A stretch of DNA of 64,000 nt, from positions 558,001 through 622,000 of the forward strand of contig JANSWZ010000001.1 of assembly GCA_024743215.1 (NCBI GenBank). Direction: 5' to 3'. This document shows, piece by piece, positions 19,668 to 30,386 of the stretch (positions within the stretch are counted from its first letter, which is position 1; each line of letters starts with the position of its first letter). This DNA comes from Alphaproteobacteria bacterium. Its GTDB lineage: Bacteria > Pseudomonadota > Alphaproteobacteria > Rhizobiales > GCA-2746425. The notes under the pieces were generated by a model. That model was not told where the DNA came from and did no database searches. It worked only from the letters and a program-made list of their open reading frames with translations. A program made the translations under genes and the position numbers.

Positions 19668-20987
19668 TTAAACCAGCATGCTCATGGGATTTTCGATGAA
19701 GCCCTTGAAGGCCTGCATCAGTTCCGCACCCAATGCGCCATCGACAGCTCTGTGATCGGTTGAGAGCGTGACCGACATGATTGTTGCCGCAGCAACCGCG
19801 CCATCTTTTATGACAGCTTGCTGTGTGCCTGCACCAACAGCGAGGATGGATCCATGCGGTGGATTTACGATCGCCGCAAAATCCTTCACGCCAAACATGC
19901 CAAGGTTTGAGACAGCCGATGTTCCGCCCTGATATTCCTGTGGCTGAAGCTTGCGGTCTCGCGCCCGTTTTGCCAGATCCTTCATCTCACTGGAAATGGT
20001 CGACAGGGATTTTTCCTCCGCACGAGTGATAATGGGCGTAATCAGGCCGCCTGGAATAGAGACGGCAACTCCGATGTCGGAATGCTTGTGTTTCAGCATG
20101 CCACCAGCGCTCCAGGAGACATTCGCTTCCGGTACGGCACGCAGAGACAGTGCGTGTGCCTTGATCACCATATCATTGACCGAAATCTTGTAGGCAGGTT
20201 TGCCTTCAGAATCCTTCGGTGCAGCCGCATTCAACTGGCTGCGCAAGGCAAGCAATGCATCCAGATCGCAATCGATTGTCAGGTAGAAATGCGGAATGGT
20301 TTGTTTGGCTTCCGTCAGACGGGCCGCAATGGTTTTGCGCATGCCATCATGGGGAACCAACTCGTAGGAATCGTCCGCGTATAGTTTCAGAACTGCGTCA
20401 TCCAACATGCCCGATGGGGCAGAAGTCGGAGCGGCGGCAGCTTTTGCAGTTGGTGCTGTCTGTGCAGAAGCTGTCGTTCCGCCACTGGCAATGGCTTCTT
20501 CCACGTCACGTTTGATCACCCGGTTTCTGGGACCTGACCCCTTTACGGCTGCAATGTCGATGCCGCTTTCTTTTGCCAGTCGACGTGCCAGAGGCGAAGA
20601 GAACACACGATCACCACTGCTGCCAGACTCTGCCTTGGCAGGCGCTGGCATGTTTGCCGGTGCTGCTTCAGACTTGGCTGGTGCCGGTTTTTCTGATTCT
20701 GCTTTGGCCGTCGGAGCTTCGGATGAAATCGCCGATGCATCCTCGCCCTCTTCCAGAATGACTGCAATGCGGGCATTCACCTTAACAGCCTCAGTGCCTG
20801 CCTCGACGAATATCTTGCCGATGACACCTTCATCAATGGATTCAACTTCCATCGTGGCTTTGTCAGTTTCAATTTCTGCAAGGACATCGCCGGAAGAAAC
20901 GCTGTCGCCTTCCTTAACGAGCCATTTTGCCAGATTGCCCTCCTCCATGGTTGGAGACAGCGCCGGCATCAAAATATCAATTGGCAT
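19668..20987 (-). CDS. pdhC: Pyruvate dehydrogenase E2, dihydrolipoamide acetyltransferase
   Basis: 439 residues from the ATG at 20987 (GGAG 7 bases upstream; the frame extends further but that part overlaps pdhB). One lipoyl domain (~1-80) with the lipoylated lysine in '[12 protein letters not shown]', an Ala/Pro/Lys-rich linker, and a peripheral-subunit-binding domain 'VFSSPLARRLAKESGID' (~125-165). The catalytic acetyltransferase core has the 'STDHRAVDGALGAE' active-site histidine motif. It forms the core of the PDH complex. It follows pdhB by 13 bases. Confidence 0.96.
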   Translation of the reverse strand: MPIDILMPALSPTMEEGNLAKWLVKEGDSVSSGDVLAEIETDKATMEVESIDEGVIGKIFVEAGTEAVKVNARIAVILEEGEDASAISSEAPTAKAESEKPAPAKSEAAPANMPAPAKAESGSSGDRVFSSPLARRLAKESGIDIAAVKGSGPRNRVIKRDVEEAIASGGTTASAQTAPTAKAAAAPTSAPSGMLDDAVLKLYADDSYELVPHDGMRKTIAARLTEAKQTIPHFYLTIDCDLDALLALRSQLNAAAPKDSEGKPAYKISVNDMVIKAHALSLRAVPEANVSWSAGGMLKHKHSDIGVAVSIPGGLITPIITRAEEKSLSTISSEMKDLAKRARDRKLQPQEYQGGTSAVSNLGMFGVKDFAAIVNPPHGSILAVGAGTQQAVIKDGAVAAATIMSVTLSTDHRAVDGALGAELMQAFKGFIENPMSMLV

Positions 20988-21000
20988 CTTTTTTCTCCAA

Positions 21001-22389
21001 TCAGTCGGTGTAGGTGACAGCTTTGACTGCATCAATCACTTCGCCAACATTCGGCAGAGCGAGTTTTTCCAGATTGGCTGCATAAGGCATTGGCACATCC
21101 TTGCCGCAGATCCGCAGGACCGGTGCATCAAGGAAATCAAAAGCCTTTTCCATCAATTGAGCGACGATTTCAGACCCGACACCTGATTGTGGGAAGCCCT
21201 CTTCGACAGCCACACAACGACCCGTCTTCTTCACCGATTTTATAATCGTGTCGACATCCATTGGGCGAATTGTGCGTAGGTCCACGACTTCCGCCTCCAC
21301 GCCCATGGCAGACAACTCTTCTGCTGCCTTGAGCGCGTAAGTCATGCCAATCCCGAAGGATACGATGGTGACATCAGAGCCTGCACGCGCGATGCGTGCC
21401 TTACCGATTGGCAGCACCAGGTCTTCAACATCGGGAACATCGAAAGATTGCCCATAGAGAATTTCGTTTTCCAAAAAGATGATCGGATTCGGATCACGAA
21501 TGGCCGCTTTCAGCAATCCTTTTGCATCTGCCGCTGAATAGGGCATCACAACTTTGAGGCCCGGAACATTGGAATACCAGGCTGCATAATCCTGACTGTG
21601 CTGGGCCCCAACGCGAGCGGCGGCGCCGTTTGGACCACGGAACACGATGGGTGCGCCCATCTGACCACCTGACATGTAGAGCGTCTTAGCGGCAGAATTG
21701 ATGATGTGATCAATGGCCTGCATAGCAAAGTTGAAGGTCATGAACTCGACAATCGGACGCAAACCTGCCATCGCGGCGCCAACACCGAGGCCAGCAAAGC
21801 CATGTTCGGTGATGGGTGTATCGATGACACGGTCTGCTCCGAACTCCTGCAACAAACCCTGTGTGATCTTGTAAGCGCCCTGATATTCGGCAACTTCCTC
21901 GCCCATCACGAAGACATCTCCATCCCGCCGCATTTCTTCGGCCATGGCATCACGCAGTGCTTCACGCACCGTTGTGGAGACCATTGGGGTTCCAGCAGGA
22001 ACCTCTGGATCAGAAGGTGCTTCGGGTTCCGCTGCCTGCGCTGCAACCGGAGCCGAGGCCTGAATTTGTTCTTCTTCTGGCTGTTCTGCAGTCTTTTCGA
22101 CAGAGGCAGTCGCAGAGCCGGCCTCAGACATTGCATCAGCGCTTTCGCCGTCTTCCAGAATAACTGCGATCCGTGCATTGACCTTCACATTTTCGGTGCC
22201 TTCGGCAACGAATATCTTGCCAATAGTGCCTTCATCAATGGATTCAACTTCCATGGTCGCCTTGTCGGTCTCAATCTCAGCAATGACATCGCCGGAAGAC
22301 ACAGCGTCGCCTTCCTTTTTGAGCCATTTAGACAGTGTGCCTTCTTCCATCGTCGGGGAAAGCGCGGGCATTAAAATATCAATTGGCAT
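21001..22389 (-). CDS. pdhB: Pyruvate dehydrogenase E1 beta with N-terminal lipoyl domain
   Basis: 462 residues from the ATG at 22389 (AGGGGAG upstream). An N-terminal lipoyl domain (lysine in '[12 protein letters not shown]'), nearly identical to that of pdhC, is followed by an acidic Ala/Glu/Pro linker. The transketolase-like E1-beta starts at about residue 140 ('[13 protein letters not shown]'). An E1-beta carrying its own lipoyl domain is characteristic of alphaproteobacteria. With PdhA it decarboxylates pyruvate using thiamine diphosphate. Confidence 0.96.
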   Translation of the reverse strand: MPIDILMPALSPTMEEGTLSKWLKKEGDAVSSGDVIAEIETDKATMEVESIDEGTIGKIFVAEGTENVKVNARIAVILEDGESADAMSEAGSATASVEKTAEQPEEEQIQASAPVAAQAAEPEAPSDPEVPAGTPMVSTTVREALRDAMAEEMRRDGDVFVMGEEVAEYQGAYKITQGLLQEFGADRVIDTPITEHGFAGLGVGAAMAGLRPIVEFMTFNFAMQAIDHIINSAAKTLYMSGGQMGAPIVFRGPNGAAARVGAQHSQDYAAWYSNVPGLKVVMPYSAADAKGLLKAAIRDPNPIIFLENEILYGQSFDVPDVEDLVLPIGKARIARAGSDVTIVSFGIGMTYALKAAEELSAMGVEAEVVDLRTIRPMDVDTIIKSVKKTGRCVAVEEGFPQSGVGSEIVAQLMEKAFDFLDAPVLRICGKDVPMPYAANLEKLALPNVGEVIDAVKAVTYTD

Positions 22390-22403
22390 ATGTCTCGCTC
22401 CCC

Positions 22404-23489
22404 TTAGCGGTAAATGTCGGTCCAAAGCTCAGATGCATCCGGTTCCGGATTGGCTTGAGCAAATTCAGCAGACTCAGCAACAATTGACCGGACTTCCTTG
22501 TCGATTTCCTTCAACTCGTCCTCCTTCGCCCAGTCTTTCTCCAACAATCGTTTCCGGACCTGTTCAATCGGGTCCTGCTCGTCGCGCATTTTCTGCACTT
22601 CTTCCTTGGACCGGTATTTTGCAGGGTCAGACATGGAATGGCCGCGATAGCGATAAGTCAACATCTCAAGGATCATTGGGCCCTTGCCAGCGCGACACCA
22701 AGTAACGGCTTCGTCGCCCAGAGCCTTGACTGAGCGCACATCCATGCCGTCAACCTGTTTGCCAGGGACGCCAAAGCTTTCGCCGCGGCGGTAAAAATCG
22801 GGCTGTGATGACGACCGCGCCACGGAAGTGCCCATGGCGTAGCGGTTATTTTCGATGATGTAGATGCACGGCAGCTTCCAGAGCTCAGCCATGTTCAGGC
22901 TTTCATAGACCTGGCCCTGATTGGCAGCGCCATCGCCGAAATATGTCAGCGTTACGCGATCATTCTTGCGGTAATGATTTGAAAAGGCGAGACCGGTTCC
23001 CAATGAAACCTGACCTGCGACAATGCCGTGACCGCCATAGAAATTCTTCTCCTTGGAGAACATGTGCATTGAGCCACCCTTGCCGCGAGAGTAGCCGCCA
23101 ATACGACCCGTCAGCTCAGCCATTACACCTTTGGGGTCCATCCCGCAGGCAAGCATATGGCCGTGATCGCGATAGCCGGTAATAACCTGATCACCTTCAT
23201 CGATCGCCATTTGCATGCCGATAACAACAGCTTCCTGACCAATATACAAATGGCAAAAACCACCGATGAGGCCCATTCCGTAGAGTTGGCCGGCCTTTTC
23301 CTCGAACCGACGGATAAGAAGCATATCCCGGAAGGCTTTGAGTTCCTGATCTTTGGTGAACTCCGCCACAGCGGGTTTGGTAGATTTGCTTCTGGTCTTG
23401 CGCGACGTGGATGTCGCAGCACCACGTGACCCCGATGCCCTGGCAGCGGATGTCTTCGCGCGCGTCGTCGATTGCTTTGCGGCAGCCAT
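22404..23489 (-). CDS. pdhA: Pyruvate dehydrogenase E1 alpha
   Basis: 361 residues. A basic Ala/Ser/Lys/Arg-rich leader of ~45 residues precedes '[19 protein letters not shown]'. The thiamine-diphosphate motif is '[17 protein letters not shown]', and '[15 protein letters not shown]' is the phosphorylation-loop region. The ATG is preceded by a strong ribosome binding site (AGGGGAGG). First gene of the pdhA-pdhB-pdhC-DUF465-lpd-lipA run on the minus strand. Confidence 0.97.
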   Translation of the reverse strand: MAAAKQSTTRAKTSAARASGSRGAATSTSRKTRSKSTKPAVAEFTKDQELKAFRDMLLIRRFEEKAGQLYGMGLIGGFCHLYIGQEAVVIGMQMAIDEGDQVITGYRDHGHMLACGMDPKGVMAELTGRIGGYSRGKGGSMHMFSKEKNFYGGHGIVAGQVSLGTGLAFSNHYRKNDRVTLTYFGDGAANQGQVYESLNMAELWKLPCIYIIENNRYAMGTSVARSSSQPDFYRRGESFGVPGKQVDGMDVRSVKALGDEAVTWCRAGKGPMILEMLTYRYRGHSMSDPAKYRSKEEVQKMRDEQDPIEQVRKRLLEKDWAKEDELKEIDKEVRSIVAESAEFAQANPEPDASELWTDIYR

Positions 23490-23651
23490 ACGTATGAACC
23501 TCCCCTTAGAATGATTGGTAAGCTACATACATATAGGACAATACGGGGAAAATCAAAGGCGAATTTGACGCTGCTGAATGCGCCAAATGTCTGATATAAC
23601 TAGGCAAAAATGACTTAACTGGATTTTTGTTAATTGCTGCAAAGCAACAAA

Positions 23652-23966
23652 TCATCGGTTGAAATAGATCAGCAATTCATCTGAGCGGACATAACCCAGA
23701 AGCTGTCTTGCCCGCTCATCAAGCAGGTCCGCATCAATTGCAGCAAGTTTCAGCAAATTTGCGCGATCACGCATGGCTTTACGCTCATCAAGCAATTTGG
23801 CACGTTGCTCCAGCAGTTCGGCAATGCGCACCTGCTCTGTTTGCAAAGCGCGGTAGCCATAACGGCCATTGACTGCATGGAAGGTAAAATAGGTCAGCAC
23901 AAGCACTGTTAAAACAGGCAGAAACAAGCGACCGTAAAGGCTTTGTTTTTTATAACGTGTAGACAT
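23652..23966 (-). CDS. ftsB: Cell-division protein FtsB/DivIC family
   Basis: 104 residues from the ATG at 23966; the open frame extends two codons to a TTG. A short basic cytoplasmic N-terminus, one transmembrane helix (~13-33, 'LFLPVLTVLVLTYFTFHAV') and a coiled coil ('LLEQRAKLLDERKAM'), then 'DERARQLLGYVRSDEL' typical of alphaproteobacterial septum-formation initiators. It links FtsL/FtsQ to the divisome. It sits between eno and pdhA, its standard position. Confidence 0.88.
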   Translation of the reverse strand: MSTRYKKQSLYGRLFLPVLTVLVLTYFTFHAVNGRYGYRALQTEQVRIAELLEQRAKLLDERKAMRDRANLLKLAAIDADLLDERARQLLGYVRSDELLIYFNR

Positions 23967-24095
23967 TGGCAATACGCGCCTAAACTATCGAGCGGTACGC
24001 GGAACTTGAAGCCGCCCTCGAAAACGACATTATGCGCTGAGGGTTAAAAAAAACTTTCGGGAATCCATTTCGCTGTCTGGTGAACGAAAAATATC

Positions 24096-24128
24096 AAAAA
24101 AAAGACCCGACACAAATATCGGGCCTTT
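24096..24128 (-). terminator. Intrinsic terminator downstream of eno
   Basis: Inverted repeat GACCCGA (24104-24110) / TCGGGCC (24119-24125) with an 8-base loop. On the minus strand it is followed by an uninterrupted run of eight T residues. It lies about 20 bases after the eno stop codon. This is the clearest factor-independent terminator in the window. Confidence 0.85.
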
Positions 24129-24146
24129 TGCATTCGATTGACCGTT

Positions 24147-25445
<1,299 letters not shown>

Positions 25446-25632
25446 TTATTTTCTGCAAATCAGCGGGTGTTGTAGGCAAGTCTGGTGAGAATGCCAAGCT
25501 GAGGGATGCTGGTTTTGCCGAAATTGCGGTTGAACTTCTGATTCCATTCAGAAAATAGGGCTTCAATGTAACAGCAAAATTGCAATGCGGGGCGCAGGGG
25601 TTATATAGTAGCGGAAACGAAAGGTCGGGAAA

Positions 25633-26007
25633 ATGGCCCACACTGAGACACAAGACAACTCGCCCAAGAGATATGCACCGACCGGACGGGCCGCAAAATT
25701 CAGCATTGGTGATGTTGTGAAGCATCGCATCTATGCATTTCGCGGCGTGATTTTCGATGTGGATCCGGAGTTTTCCAATACTGACGAATGGTGGGATTCA
25801 ATTCCCGAAGACGTGCGTCCCAAGAAAGATCAGCCTTTCTATCATCTCTTCGCCGAGAATGAAGAAACCGAGTATGTTGCTTATGTGTCGGAGCAAAATC
25901 TGTTGCCTGATACCAGCGGCGATCCTGTGCGCCATCCCCAGGTCGCCGAGGTTTTTGAAAATATCAAAGACGGTCGCTATCAGCCATTTGATATCCTGAA
26001 ACACTAA
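25633..26007 (+). CDS. hspQ: Heat-shock protein HspQ (hemimethylated-DNA-binding family)
   Basis: 124 residues. 'KFSIGDVVKHRIYAFRGVIFDVDPEF' region, 'QPFYHLFAENEET' and 'YVSEQNLLPD' match the HspQ/YccV family, with a C-terminal extension of ~20 residues. In E. coli HspQ is a heat-shock protein that stimulates Lon protease and affects DnaA; only the family assignment is visible here. Single gene, divergent from eno. Confidence 0.9.
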   Translation: MAHTETQDNSPKRYAPTGRAAKFSIGDVVKHRIYAFRGVIFDVDPEFSNTDEWWDSIPEDVRPKKDQPFYHLFAENEETEYVAYVSEQNLLPDTSGDPVRHPQVAEVFENIKDGRYQPFDILKH

Positions 26008-26011
26008 ACTC

Positions 26012-26036
26012 TCTGCACAGATCGTGATCGGTGCAG
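26012..26036. other. Inverted repeat after hspQ
   Basis: CTGCAC / GTGCAG arms around a centre containing GATC twice, located right after the hspQ stop codon. It may help end the hspQ transcript, but no T-tract follows. Confidence 0.35.
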
Positions 26037-26109
26037 TTCGAATTCAAAGCATGGGCAACGCTTTTGTTGTGGCTAGTATTTGATTTTTTTAATGGTCTTT
26101 GCAGTCGCA

Positions 26110-26151
26110 GTACGGCAACCTTTCAGACGATCTTGTCTTGAAAGGCTGCCG
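26110..26151. terminator. Long hairpin between convergent hspQ and ialB-like genes
   Basis: Arms at 26113-26128 and 26135-26151 pair over about 16 positions (one bulge, one mismatch) around a 6-base loop GATCTT. It lies between the two convergent genes, 10 bases beyond the ialB-like stop on the minus strand. There is no T-run next to it, so it may be a factor-assisted bidirectional terminator or an mRNA 3' end stabiliser. Confidence 0.5.
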
Positions 26152-26161
26152 TCAAAGCCAG

Positions 26162-26785
26162 TTATTGGGTGGCTTCTTGCTGCATTTTAATCAGGTTGTC
26201 TCTGGCCTGTTGGGCTTTTTCGGCCATCTCCTGCTGCGCTTTTTCGCGCTGTGCCTGAACTGCGGCTGGATCAATCGGGTCGCCATCATAGGTCGCCGTG
26301 AAGCCTGTCAATGTCAGCTCAAATCCAATCGCCTTTCCTTGCTGGCTGAAGGTTGTGACCGTGAGATTGTTGCCGCCCTTCAATTCGTCGATCACATCTT
26401 TTTTGATCGGCAATTCTGAGTAGCAATATTTTTGGAAGCAGATGCCGTATTTGACCGGGCGCGGCTCGTTTTCGTCAACCTTGAATTGGATGCCAGGCTG
26501 CAACAACATGCCTGGCGGCACCGAAATCAGGAGAGAACGGTTTTCATCGCCATCAATTTCCCGCACAGCTACAGATGCCAAAAACTGACCATTTGCAGAT
26601 CGGATTTCCTGTGAAACCAGGCAAATGTCTTTTTTGGTTTGCTTGTTTTGCGTGCAGATCTTGGTCCATGGCTTGGGGCCTTCAGCGGCATCCTGTGCGT
26701 TCGATACGCCCGGTGATGTCACCAGAAAAAGTGGTGCCAGAACTGGCAGCAACCGAGTGAGTGTCTGTTTCTTGAAAAAAGCCAT
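26162..26785 (-). CDS. IalB-family periplasmic protein (copy 2)
   Basis: 207 residues from the ATG at 26785 (GAGG upstream); the frame continues to 26818 without a better site. Signal peptide ~1-31 ending near 'SNAQDA'. The IalB domain contains conserved cysteines ('WTKICTQ', 'KDICLVSQEI', 'YGICFQKYCYSELP') and is followed by a Gln/Glu/Ala-rich coiled-coil tail. IalB was named for Bartonella invasion; in environmental alphaproteobacteria the role is unknown, possibly envelope integrity. It is clearly a paralogue of the gene 45 bases upstream. Confidence 0.85.
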   Translation of the reverse strand: MAFFKKQTLTRLLPVLAPLFLVTSPGVSNAQDAAEGPKPWTKICTQNKQTKKDICLVSQEIRSANGQFLASVAVREIDGDENRSLLISVPPGMLLQPGIQFKVDENEPRPVKYGICFQKYCYSELPIKKDVIDELKGGNNLTVTTFSQQGKAIGFELTLTGFTATYDGDPIDPAAVQAQREKAQQEMAEKAQQARDNLIKMQQEATQ

Positions 26786-26830
26786 TAGAGCCTCAGACTT
26801 CCTATTTGGTTTCGTCAAATCACTTACCGC

Positions 26831-27451
26831 TTAGTTGCCGGTTGCGTTTTGCTGTTGTTCAATCAGGCGCTTGCGTGCTGCTTCAGCCTTTTGCTGCAAT
26901 TCATCGCGCAGTGTTTCCTGTTGCGCTTTCAATTGTGCCGGGTCAATTGCTTCACCATCGTAGCTGGCCGTAAAGCCGACGAGCGTCAGCTTGAAATTGA
27001 TCGCCTTTGCCTGTTGGTTCAGCGTGGTCAGCACCAATGAGTTTCCGCGTTTCATCTCGGTAATAACAGATGGATCAATCGGCAACTCAGCATAACATGC
27101 ATTCGGGAAACATATGCCGTATTTGATTTCCTTCTGCGTGTTCTTGTCGACCTGAAGTCTCAGACCGGGTTGAACCAGCATTCCGGTTGGAACGGCGATG
27201 ACCAGACTTTGCTTTTCTTCTCCCCCAATCTCGCGCACTGCAACTGACGCCAGGAACTGGCCTGAATCTGCTCTGATTTCCTGAGTGGTCAGGCATACAT
27301 CTTTTTTGGATGTGGGGTCCTGATTACAGACTTTTACCCATGCTGCCTGTGCCGGGGCAGCTTGCTGTGCATGGACGTTTCCGATTGTGCCAACCAGCAC
27401 CGCTGTCGCGATTGTCGTGGCTGCCAGGATTTTTTGTTTCAGAGGTATCAT
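26831..27451 (-). CDS. IalB-family periplasmic protein (copy 1)
   Basis: 206 residues from the ATG at 27451. Signal peptide ~1-29 ending 'GNVHAQQ', then an IalB domain with the same cysteine pattern as its neighbour ('WVKVCNQ', 'KDVCLTTQEI', 'YGICFPNACYAELP') and a C-terminal Gln/Glu/Lys coiled coil. The two proteins share long identical stretches such as 'GQFLASVAVREI', pointing to tandem duplication. They are probably cotranscribed, with copy 1 first. Confidence 0.85.
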   Translation of the reverse strand: MIPLKQKILAATTIATAVLVGTIGNVHAQQAAPAQAAWVKVCNQDPTSKKDVCLTTQEIRADSGQFLASVAVREIGGEEKQSLVIAVPTGMLVQPGLRLQVDKNTQKEIKYGICFPNACYAELPIDPSVITEMKRGNSLVLTTLNQQAKAINFKLTLVGFTASYDGEAIDPAQLKAQQETLRDELQQKAEAARKRLIEQQQNATGN

Positions 27452-27791
27452 GTTGATTGCTCTTCGCTTGTCAGGGCTCTTGGTTGTTTCGTGTGTCAGT
27501 GGTCGAACAGTTCGGACAGTCGGCACTGACAAGTGTTGTGTTGTGTTTCGCAAATTTGCGGCAAGGTCGCAAATTGTAATTTCGTCATGTTACACAAACA
27601 GTGAGTTTGGAAGTTGGTTAGACAGTGGTTGGGCAACAAATAAGGCGATAAATTGGCCCAAGGACAGTTGGAAGTGCTGAGAACGATCATTTTTGACCCG
27701 CATTGCATGCTACTTCTTGGATGCGCCATACTCTTTGCCTAATGCAAAGGATGATTCGCGTCTCGGCGATTTTGTAATTCTGGAGGATGTT
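27452..27791. other. Divergent intergenic region ialB-like / yejA-like
   Basis: 340 bases between divergent genes, presumably holding both promoters. It contains a perfect 12-base palindrome CGCAAATTTGCG (27549-27560) and, seven bases further on, a related half copy TCGCAAATT (27567-27575). This could be an operator for an unknown regulator. No gene is recognised in it. Confidence 0.4.
27549..27575. promoter_or_regulatory. Palindrome plus half-site, candidate operator
   Basis: CGCAAATTTGCG is perfectly self-complementary and is followed by a second CGCAAATT half-site. It lies about 100 bases upstream of the ialB-like start, where a regulator could act. No known regulator is assigned. Confidence 0.3.
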
Positions 27792-29690
27792 GTGGTTTCC
27801 GCTAACATGGCTGTTTGTTCAATGAAATTGCGCCTGAAGGCCTCGTTTGGTCTGCTTGCCTGTCTGTTGTTTTCCCTCTCGGGCGGCGTTTCAGTTGCTG
27901 CTGACCGAGCCCAGGACGCACCCGTTGGTGCAGAATATACAGGAGAAGTTGCCAATCCGCCTCACGGATTAGCCATGCATGGACAACCGGCCCTGCCCTC
28001 CGACTTTACCAGCTTTTCCTATGCGAACCCTGATGCGCCCCAAGGCGGCCTCATCACATATGGGTTCAATGGATCATTTGACAGCCTGAACCAGTTCATC
28101 GTTCGGGGCGTGGCACCGCGTGGCTTGTCTGACGGGGTGTTGGGCGCAAATGTCTATGAGGGTCTGATGCAGCGCAATCGGGACGAGGCCTTCACAATGT
28201 ATGGCCTGATTGCAGATACCATCAAAACAGACCCGGAACGTACATTCCTGGAAGTCACGATTCACCCGGAAGCCAAATTTTCCGATGGCGAGCCAATTAA
28301 GGTGGACGACGTGTTGTTCACGATTGATTTGTTCCGCGAAAAAGGCCGCCCGCCCTATAGTCGGTGGATGCAGGCCATAGAGAGTGTTGAGCGGATTGGT
28401 GAACGCGGCGTGCGGATGAATCTGGGCGAAGGGAAGAACCGCGAATTGCCGCTGTTGCTCGGTATCATTCCCATTCTGCCCAAACACGCCATTGATTTTG
28501 ATACATTCGACCGTTCCAGCTTAACGCCTGTTCTTGGTTCCGGCCCATATGTTGTTGCCGATGTTAATGCGGGAACGCGGGTCGTCTTGAAGAAAAACCC
28601 GGACTATTGGGGCAATGATCTGCCTGTTCGAGCGGGATTTGACAATTTTGATACCATACACATCGACTATTATCGCGAGGAAAGCACCAGATTTGAAGCG
28701 TTCCGCAAAGGCCTGTTTGATATAAACCCGGAAGAAAGCCCTGCGCGCTGGGCCAATGATTATGATTTTCCAGCTGTTCGCAATGGTGAGATCGTTCTGG
28801 ATACTTATGAAACGGGTACGCCAACAGGCATGCGCGGCATGATTTTCAATACGCGACAGGACAAGTTTGCCGATAAACGGGTACGGGAAGCGTTCACATA
28901 TCTGTTTGATTTCCAATGGGTCAACGAAAACCTGTTTTCTGGTGCTTATCAACGGACCGCGAGTCTGTTCCATAATTCCGAATTGTCGGCATTTCAACGT
29001 CCGGTGGACGATGCTGAAAGAGCATTGCTGGGCAGTTCCATAGATCAGTTATTACCCGAGGTTCTGGATGGCACATATACCCCGCCAGTAAGTGATGGGA
29101 CTGGACGTGATCGGAAAAATCTGCGCAAGGCTGTCGAATTGTTCCGCGAGGCAGGCTACGTCCTCAAGGACGGAAAAATGGTGGATGGCGAAACCGGCGA
29201 GCAGTTTTCTTTTGAGTTTATGGCCGCTTCACAACCTCAGGAACGACTTGCCCTGGCGTTGCAGCGCAATGTGGAACGCATTGGCGTTGAAATGACCATC
29301 CGCACCGTTGATTCCGCCCAATATTGGGAGCGCTGGAAGCGGTTCGACTACGACATGCTGCAATATATTTTTACGGCCTCCCTATCTCCCGGATCGGAGC
29401 AATATGGTCGTTGGGGACAAGTTGCTGCCACTACAGATGGCAGTCTGAACCTGTCCGGCGCAAGCAATCCAGCGATTGATGCCATTATCGACAAGCTGGT
29501 TGCAGCCCGTGACCGTGAGGAATTTGTCACTGCGGTACGTGCCTTTGATCGCATGATCCTGTCTGGCATCTATTTCATCCCGCTGTTTCATACACCTGGC
29601 CAATGGCTGGCGCGCAGAACGCGTATTTCCGTTCCGGAGAAAACATCTGTTTACGGCTATCAACCTGCGACATGGTGGGCTACCCAGTAG
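27792..29690 (+). CDS. YejA-like extracellular solute-binding protein (ABC, family 5)
   Basis: About 632 residues from a GTG at 27792, chosen because GGAGG lies 5 bases upstream; ATGs at 27807 and 27822 are alternatives that still keep the signal peptide ('LLACLLFSLSGGVSVAAD'). The mature part matches the SBP_bac_5 family, closest in style to YejA: 'HGLAMHGQPALP', 'PDAPQGGLITYGFNGSFDSL', 'VYEGLMQR', 'GSGPYVV'. It would bind oligopeptides or modified peptides in the periplasm. No permease or ATPase genes are adjacent, so it is an orphan here. Confidence 0.85.
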   Translation: MVSANMAVCSMKLRLKASFGLLACLLFSLSGGVSVAADRAQDAPVGAEYTGEVANPPHGLAMHGQPALPSDFTSFSYANPDAPQGGLITYGFNGSFDSLNQFIVRGVAPRGLSDGVLGANVYEGLMQRNRDEAFTMYGLIADTIKTDPERTFLEVTIHPEAKFSDGEPIKVDDVLFTIDLFREKGRPPYSRWMQAIESVERIGERGVRMNLGEGKNRELPLLLGIIPILPKHAIDFDTFDRSSLTPVLGSGPYVVADVNAGTRVVLKKNPDYWGNDLPVRAGFDNFDTIHIDYYREESTRFEAFRKGLFDINPEESPARWANDYDFPAVRNGEIVLDTYETGTPTGMRGMIFNTRQDKFADKRVREAFTYLFDFQWVNENLFSGAYQRTASLFHNSELSAFQRPVDDAERALLGSSIDQLLPEVLDGTYTPPVSDGTGRDRKNLRKAVELFREAGYVLKDGKMVDGETGEQFSFEFMAASQPQERLALALQRNVERIGVEMTIRTVDSAQYWERWKRFDYDMLQYIFTASLSPGSEQYGRWGQVAATTDGSLNLSGASNPAIDAIIDKLVAARDREEFVTAVRAFDRMILSGIYFIPLFHTPGQWLARRTRISVPEKTSVYGYQPATWWATQ

Positions 29691-29732
29691 GAAACCGGCT
29701 TACAGGTTTCCGTCATAACGAAAGACCAATTC

Positions 29733-30386
29733 ATGCAATCTATCCGCGTTGAAATTGTTTCCGATGTCATGTGTCCTTGGTGTTACATCGGCAAAAAACG
29801 CCTCGAGATGGCGCAAAATCTACTTGATGGTATCGAATTGGATGTTCATTGGCTCCCATTTCAGCTTGATGGGACGCTGCCAAAAAGCGGCAAGCCAAGG
29901 GCTGATTATCTGTCAGAAAAATTTGGCGGCAAGGAACGTGCGCAGACCGCCTATAGCCAGATCGAAGAAACCGGGGCGGCGATGGATATCCCCTTTGCGT
30001 TTGATCTGATTGAATATTCGTCCAATACGCTTGATGCACATCGTTTGATCCATTGGGCGGAGCAGGAAGACTTGCAGAACCAAATGGCTGAACGTTTGTT
30101 TCAGGCCTATTTTCTGGAAGGCCAGAATATTGGTGACGATGACGTGTTAGCGGCTCTGTCGGGCGACATTGGCATGGATGACGATGAGATTCTCGACAAG
30201 CTCCACACTGATCTGGCGAAAGATGTGGTGAAGCAACAGATCGCAGAAGCCCAAAAGATCGGCGTGACCGGGGTTCCCTGTTTTATTCTGGGGCAGAAAT
30301 ACGCAATCATGGGTGCTCAGGAGCCTGAAACCCTGGCAGAAGCGATTACCCGCACAGCAGCAGAAGCCGATCAAGACGCTTCCTGA
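29733..30386 (+). CDS. DsbA-family oxidoreductase, FrnE-like
   Basis: 217 residues, no signal peptide, so cytoplasmic. Thioredoxin-fold DsbA domain with active-site Cys14-Pro-Trp-Cys17 ('VMCPWCYIGKKRLEMA') and the cis-proline loop in 'GVTGVPCFILG'. Similar to FrnE/2-hydroxychromene-2-carboxylate isomerase-type proteins; FrnE of Deinococcus is a cytoplasmic disulfide isomerase induced by stress. The real substrate is unknown. Its 3' end overlaps the convergent mfd by 16 bases. Confidence 0.85.
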   Translation: MQSIRVEIVSDVMCPWCYIGKKRLEMAQNLLDGIELDVHWLPFQLDGTLPKSGKPRADYLSEKFGGKERAQTAYSQIEETGAAMDIPFAFDLIEYSSNTLDAHRLIHWAEQEDLQNQMAERLFQAYFLEGQNIGDDDVLAALSGDIGMDDDEILDKLHTDLAKDVVKQQIAEAQKIGVTGVPCFILGQKYAIMGAQEPETLAEAITRTAAEADQDAS

